From Lachnospiraceae bacterium (GTDB lineage Bacteria; Bacillota; Clostridia; Lachnospirales; Lachnospiraceae), in contig QOUV01000006.1 of assembly GCA_003862155.1 (NCBI GenBank), positions 62,001 to 126,000 on the forward strand: a stretch of 64,000 nucleotides of DNA, written 5' to 3'. Shown one piece after another: positions 61,029-64,000 of this stretch. The translations under genes were made by a program, and so were the position numbers. The notes under the pieces were generated by a model. The model was not told the DNA's origin, ran no database searches, and was given only the letters and a program-made list of their open reading frames with translations. Each line of letters begins with the position of its first letter. Positions within the stretch are counted from its first letter, which is position 1.

Positions 61029-61961
61029 ATGAGTAAGTATATTAACAGCACACTGGAACTGATTGGAAATACACCACTTCTGAAGGCAGATCGTTACGCT
61101 AAGGCAGCAGGAGCAGCTGATGCGAACATTTTCGCCAAGCTCGAGGCATTTAACCCGGCAGGATCAGTTAAGGATCGTATCGGACTTGGAATGATTGAGG
61201 ATGCAGAGAAGAGCGGACGGATCAAGCCAGGCCAGACTCTTATCGAGCCTACCTCAGGAAATACTGGAATCGGAATCGCAGCAGTAGCAGCAGTCAAGGG
61301 ATACAAGGTCATCATCACACTTCCGGAGACGATGTCAGTTGAGAGGAGAAACCTTCTTAAGGCATACGGAGCAGAGCTGGTTCTTACAGACGGAACCAAG
61401 GGAATGAAGGGAGCCATCGAGAAGGCCAATGAACTTCAGAAGACAATTCCGGGATCAGTTATCCTGGCACAGTTCGATAACCCAGCCAACTCAGCTACAC
61501 ACGAGAAGACCACAGGACCGGAGATCTGGGATCAGACAGACGGCAAGGTAGACTTCTTCGTAGCAGGCGTTGGTACAGGCGGAACACTTACGGGAGTTGG
61601 CCATTACCTTAAGCAGAAGAACCCTGATGTAAAGATCGTAGCAGTAGAGCCAGCCGGAAGCCCGGTACTTTCCAAGGGCCAGGCAGGACCTCATAAGATT
61701 CAGGGAATCGGCGCAGGATTCGTACCGAAGGTCCTTGACACCAAGGTTTACGACGAGATCATCACCATTGAGAACGATGACGCATTCGAAGAGGGCCGCC
61801 GCTTTGCAGTTACAGAGGGCACACTCGTAGGAATTTCATCAGGAGCAGCTTTAAAGGCAGCAGATATATTAGCAGGCAGACCTGAGAACAAGGGAAAGAA
61901 CATCGTAGCACTTCTTCCAGACTCAGGAGACAGGTACTTATCGACAGCGCTCTTTCAGTAA
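61029..61961 (+). CDS. cysK: cysteine synthase A
   Basis: The 310-residue PLP enzyme makes cysteine from O-acetylserine (from CysE, 23517) and sulfide. Lys48 in [10 protein letters not shown] binds PLP, and [19 protein letters not shown] and GVSSGAA-like VGISSGAAL are the cofactor and substrate loops. The ATG at 61029 has AAAGGA upstream; the open frame extends further 5' without support. Codons are strongly biased (AAG, GGA, GCA), which suggests high expression. metY follows 62 bp later. Confidence 0.97.
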   Translation: MSKYINSTLELIGNTPLLKADRYAKAAGAADANIFAKLEAFNPAGSVKDRIGLGMIEDAEKSGRIKPGQTLIEPTSGNTGIGIAAVAAVKGYKVIITLPETMSVERRNLLKAYGAELVLTDGTKGMKGAIEKANELQKTIPGSVILAQFDNPANSATHEKTTGPEIWDQTDGKVDFFVAGVGTGGTLTGVGHYLKQKNPDVKIVAVEPAGSPVLSKGQAGPHKIQGIGAGFVPKVLDTKVYDEIITIENDDAFEEGRRFAVTEGTLVGISSGAALKAADILAGRPENKGKNIVALLPDSGDRYLSTALFQ

Positions 61962-62023
61962 TCTTTAAAGAGTAAGGGACCAGATCAGACTATTAAGAAA
62001 TATACCCGAGAGGAGTAAATACC

Positions 62024-63331
62024 ATGGCTAAACCATATGCAGAGAGAAATCTTCATTTTGAGACACTTGCACTTCACGTAGGACAGGAGAAGGCAGACCC
62101 GGTTACTGATTCAAGAGCAGTACCTATTTATCAGACATCATCATATGTATTCCATAATTCAGACCACGCTGAGGCCAGATTCGGACTCAAGGACGCCGGA
62201 AATATCTACGGCAGACTTACAAACCCTACAGAGGACGTTTTCGAGAGAAGAATCGCAGCCTTAGAGGGAGGCGTTGCAGCACTAGCTGTTTCATCAGGTG
62301 CAGCAGCTGTTACCTACGCTTTCAAGGCGGTAGCAAAGGCAGGAGACCACATCGTTTCAGCAAAGAACATCTACGGCGGTACATATAATTACCTCGCTCA
62401 TACCTTTGTAGACTACGGCGTAAACACTACATTCGTAGACCCGTTCAACTACGACGAGATCGAAGGCGCTATCAAGGATAACACCAAGGCCCTTTATGTA
62501 GAGACACTTGGAAACCCGAACAGCGAGGTGGTAGACATCGAGAAGTGGGCCGAGATCGCTCATAAGCACGGCCTTCCGCTCATCGTAGATAACACCTTCG
62601 CTACTCCATATTATATCAGACCGATAGAGTACGGCGCTGATATCGTAGTTCACTCAGCTACAAAGTTTATCGGCGGCCACGGAACCACGATCGGCGGTGT
62701 CATCGTAGACGGCGGAAAGTTCGACTGGGCATCATCAGACAAGTACCCATGGCTTACAGAACCAAACCCATCCTACCATGGACTTTCATTCGCAAAGGAC
62801 ACAGCACCGGCTGTTATCGCTACTTATCTTCGTGCCATCATCCTTCGCGATGAGGGCGCTACCTTAAGCCCAATCCACGCATGGATCTTCCTTCAGGGAC
62901 TTGAGACACTTTCACTCCGTGTCGAGAGACAGGTTCAGAACGCACTGAAGGTAGTTGAATACTTACAGACCAGACCTGAGGTAGAGTACATCTCTCACCC
63001 GGCAGCATCAAAGGACCATCTGCAGCAGCAGCTCTATAAGAAGTACCTCCCGAACGGCGGTGCATCGATCTTCACCTTCGACATCAAGGGCGATGAGAAC
63101 ACAGCCAAGAAGTTCATCGATCATCTTGAGCTTTTCTCACTCCTTGCAAATGTCGCAGATGTCAAGTCACTCGTTATCCACCCGGCTTCAACTACACACT
63201 CAGAGGACAGCCCGGAGGAGCTCTTAGAGCAGGGCATCAAGCCGAACACGATCCGTCTTTCAATCGGAACCGAGCACATTGACGACATCATCGAGGACCT
63301 CGAGCAGGGCTTCGAGTCACTTAAGAAATAA
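62024..63331 (+). CDS. metY: O-acetylhomoserine sulfhydrylase
   Basis: The 435-residue gamma-family PLP enzyme converts O-acetylhomoserine and sulfide to homocysteine, and may also use O-acetylserine. The start FETLALHVGQ, YGRLTNPTEDVFE, VDNTFATPY and PLP-lysine Lys214 in SATKFIGGHG are typical. GAGAGGAG precedes the ATG. It shares the strong cysK promoter and codon bias and ends at a terminator, giving a two-gene sulfide-assimilation operon. Confidence 0.96.
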   Translation: MAKPYAERNLHFETLALHVGQEKADPVTDSRAVPIYQTSSYVFHNSDHAEARFGLKDAGNIYGRLTNPTEDVFERRIAALEGGVAALAVSSGAAAVTYAFKAVAKAGDHIVSAKNIYGGTYNYLAHTFVDYGVNTTFVDPFNYDEIEGAIKDNTKALYVETLGNPNSEVVDIEKWAEIAHKHGLPLIVDNTFATPYYIRPIEYGADIVVHSATKFIGGHGTTIGGVIVDGGKFDWASSDKYPWLTEPNPSYHGLSFAKDTAPAVIATYLRAIILRDEGATLSPIHAWIFLQGLETLSLRVERQVQNALKVVEYLQTRPEVEYISHPAASKDHLQQQLYKKYLPNGGASIFTFDIKGDENTAKKFIDHLELFSLLANVADVKSLVIHPASTTHSEDSPEELLEQGIKPNTIRLSIGTEHIDDIIEDLEQGFESLKK

Positions 63332-63370
63332 TTTTTCACATACATCCTTCCATACTACATACTAAAAATT

Positions 63371-63398
63371 AAGAGGTCGTGGCAACGGCCTCTTTTGT
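63371..63398 (+). terminator. terminator after metY
   Basis: AAGAGG (63371-63376) pairs with CCTCTT (63389-63394), with an inner CGT/ACG and a GGCA loop, followed by T residues. Confidence 0.88.
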
Positions 63399-63461
63399 AT
63401 TATAAAAAATATTTGAGACAGAGCCGCCAGTGATACCCCAGGGGAGTTTGCTAAAAAACGC

Positions 63462-63490
63462 TTTACATTGTACACAATGTATTATATAAT
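63462..63490 (+). promoter_or_regulatory. MATE-gene promoter with palindromic operator
   Basis: TTTACA (63462-63467), 17 bp and TATAAT (63485-63490) form the promoter. ACATTGT-AC-ACAATGT (63465-63480) is a perfect 7-bp dyad with a 2-bp centre in the spacer, a typical repressor site of MarR or TetR size. Confidence 0.82.
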
Positions 63491-63522
63491 TAGCAAAGCT
63501 GATTTTTCAGGAGTAAAATTGA

Positions 63523-64000
63523 ATGAAAGTGCGTAAAAATCTACTGGCTGCAATGCGCCAGGGAGAGACGCTTTCGAGGCGGGAGGAAGTTATGCTTATA
63601 GCAGAGCTTGCTTTCCCCGCGATAATCGCCCAGCTCTCTTCGATATTGATGCAGTATATCGACGCATCGATGGTCGGACTTTTGGGAGCCACGGATTCGG
63701 CGGCGATAGGACTTGTTTCGTCTACGACCTGGCTTATAGGAGGTATCTGTACTTCGGCATGTATCGGCTTCGGGGTCCTTGTCGCGCACAGGATCGGGGC
63801 CGGAGAGGAGAAGGAAGCCAGAAATATTGTAAAAATCGGACTGCTTACGGCGCTTGTTATAAGCATAGTACTGTCGGCGGTCTGTGTTATTTTTTCAGGA
63901 AAGATACCGGTACTTCTCGGAGGAGACAAAAACGTAGCCCCGAGAGCATCGCAGTATTTTGTGATCTATGCGGCGGCACTCCCGACGATGCAGATGATGT
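63523..64000 (+). CDS. MATE family efflux transporter (5' part)
   Basis: The first 159 residues are in the window. They have four hydrophobic segments and the MATE amino half: LAFPAIIAQLSSILMQYIDASMVG (seen as AFPAIIAQL and YIDASMVG), then GFGVLVAHRIGAGEEKEAR, the conserved loop between helices 2 and 3. Such proteins export cationic drugs or metabolites with Na+ or H+. AGGAG lies 10 bp before the ATG, and a palindromic operator overlaps the promoter. The carboxy half is outside the window. Confidence 0.92.
   Translation, partial: MKVRKNLLAAMRQGETLSRREEVMLIAELAFPAIIAQLSSILMQYIDASMVGLLGATDSAAIGLVSSTTWLIGGICTSACIGFGVLVAHRIGAGEEKEARNIVKIGLLTALVISIVLSAVCVIFSGKIPVLLGGDKNVAPRASQYFVIYAAALPTMQMM

Overview
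The window is chromosomal DNA of an anaerobic, low-to-mid G+C Firmicute, most likely a member of the Lachnospiraceae (inference). The signs are a FabK-type fatty-acid cluster, a group B [FeFe] hydrogenase with the maturase HydE, PdxS/PdxT, a eukaryote-like (type 2) isoleucyl-tRNA synthetase, LuxS/MtnN, a bile-salt-hydrolase-family enzyme and small proteins of Lachnospiraceae type. Shine-Dalgarno sites and TTGACA-17-TATAAT promoters are easy to read throughout.

Layout. 1-6524: type II fatty-acid synthesis operon accD(partial)-accA-fabH-fabK-fabD-fabG-fabF-fabZ. 6589-10025: two tandem membrane diguanylate cyclases. 10022-13043 (minus): ASKHA/2Fe-2S activator-like protein and monomeric [FeFe] hydrogenase. 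13232-20742: aminotransferase, M20 dipeptidase, chemoreceptor, secreted Big2/NlpC-like protein, nucleosidase-like protein and D-2-hydroxyacid dehydrogenase. 20873-25422: Rrf2 regulator, pdxST, gamma-carbonic anhydrase, serine acetyltransferase, ECF S component. 25836-30519: HD hydrolase, orphan small protein, then the rRNA methyltransferase / amidase / RdgB / phosphoesterase operon. 30596-37921: ileS, glgP and a divergent ClpX.

37922-42600 is a repeat-rich stretch around a DUF5721-like gene, an OGG1-type glycosylase and crcB. It holds a DnaA-box cluster, 17 tandem 52-bp units with a dyad in each, a dispersed TATRTTGAAA repeat set at 51-52 or 72-73 bp pitch, and degenerate tandem copies of the crcB 3' end. 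It is followed by a bile-salt-hydrolase-family gene, a DUF4143 ATPase, a broken FMN oxidase, tRNA-Leu and luxS-mtnN.

47471-58453: ohrR, recJ, lipase, methyltransferase, hslO, nadE, PAP2, L,D-transpeptidase, hisC and small membrane proteins. 58455-59760: DUF6472-like protein and hydE. hydE runs into a 1.0-kb non-coding element with 32-bp terminal inverted repeats and two 195-bp palindromic modules. 60788-63331: cysK-metY behind a consensus promoter and a cysteine-containing leader peptide. 63523-end: partial MATE exporter behind a palindromic operator.

The genes connect in several ways. The hydrogenase needs HydE. CysE, CysK and MetY form one sulfur-assimilation route, and LuxS with MtnN recycles S-adenosylhomocysteine. 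The most interesting unexplained material is non-coding: the phased repeat families at 38.0-38.3, 40.4-41.9 and 60.3 kb, the palindromic element fused to hydE, and the cysteine leader before cysK.
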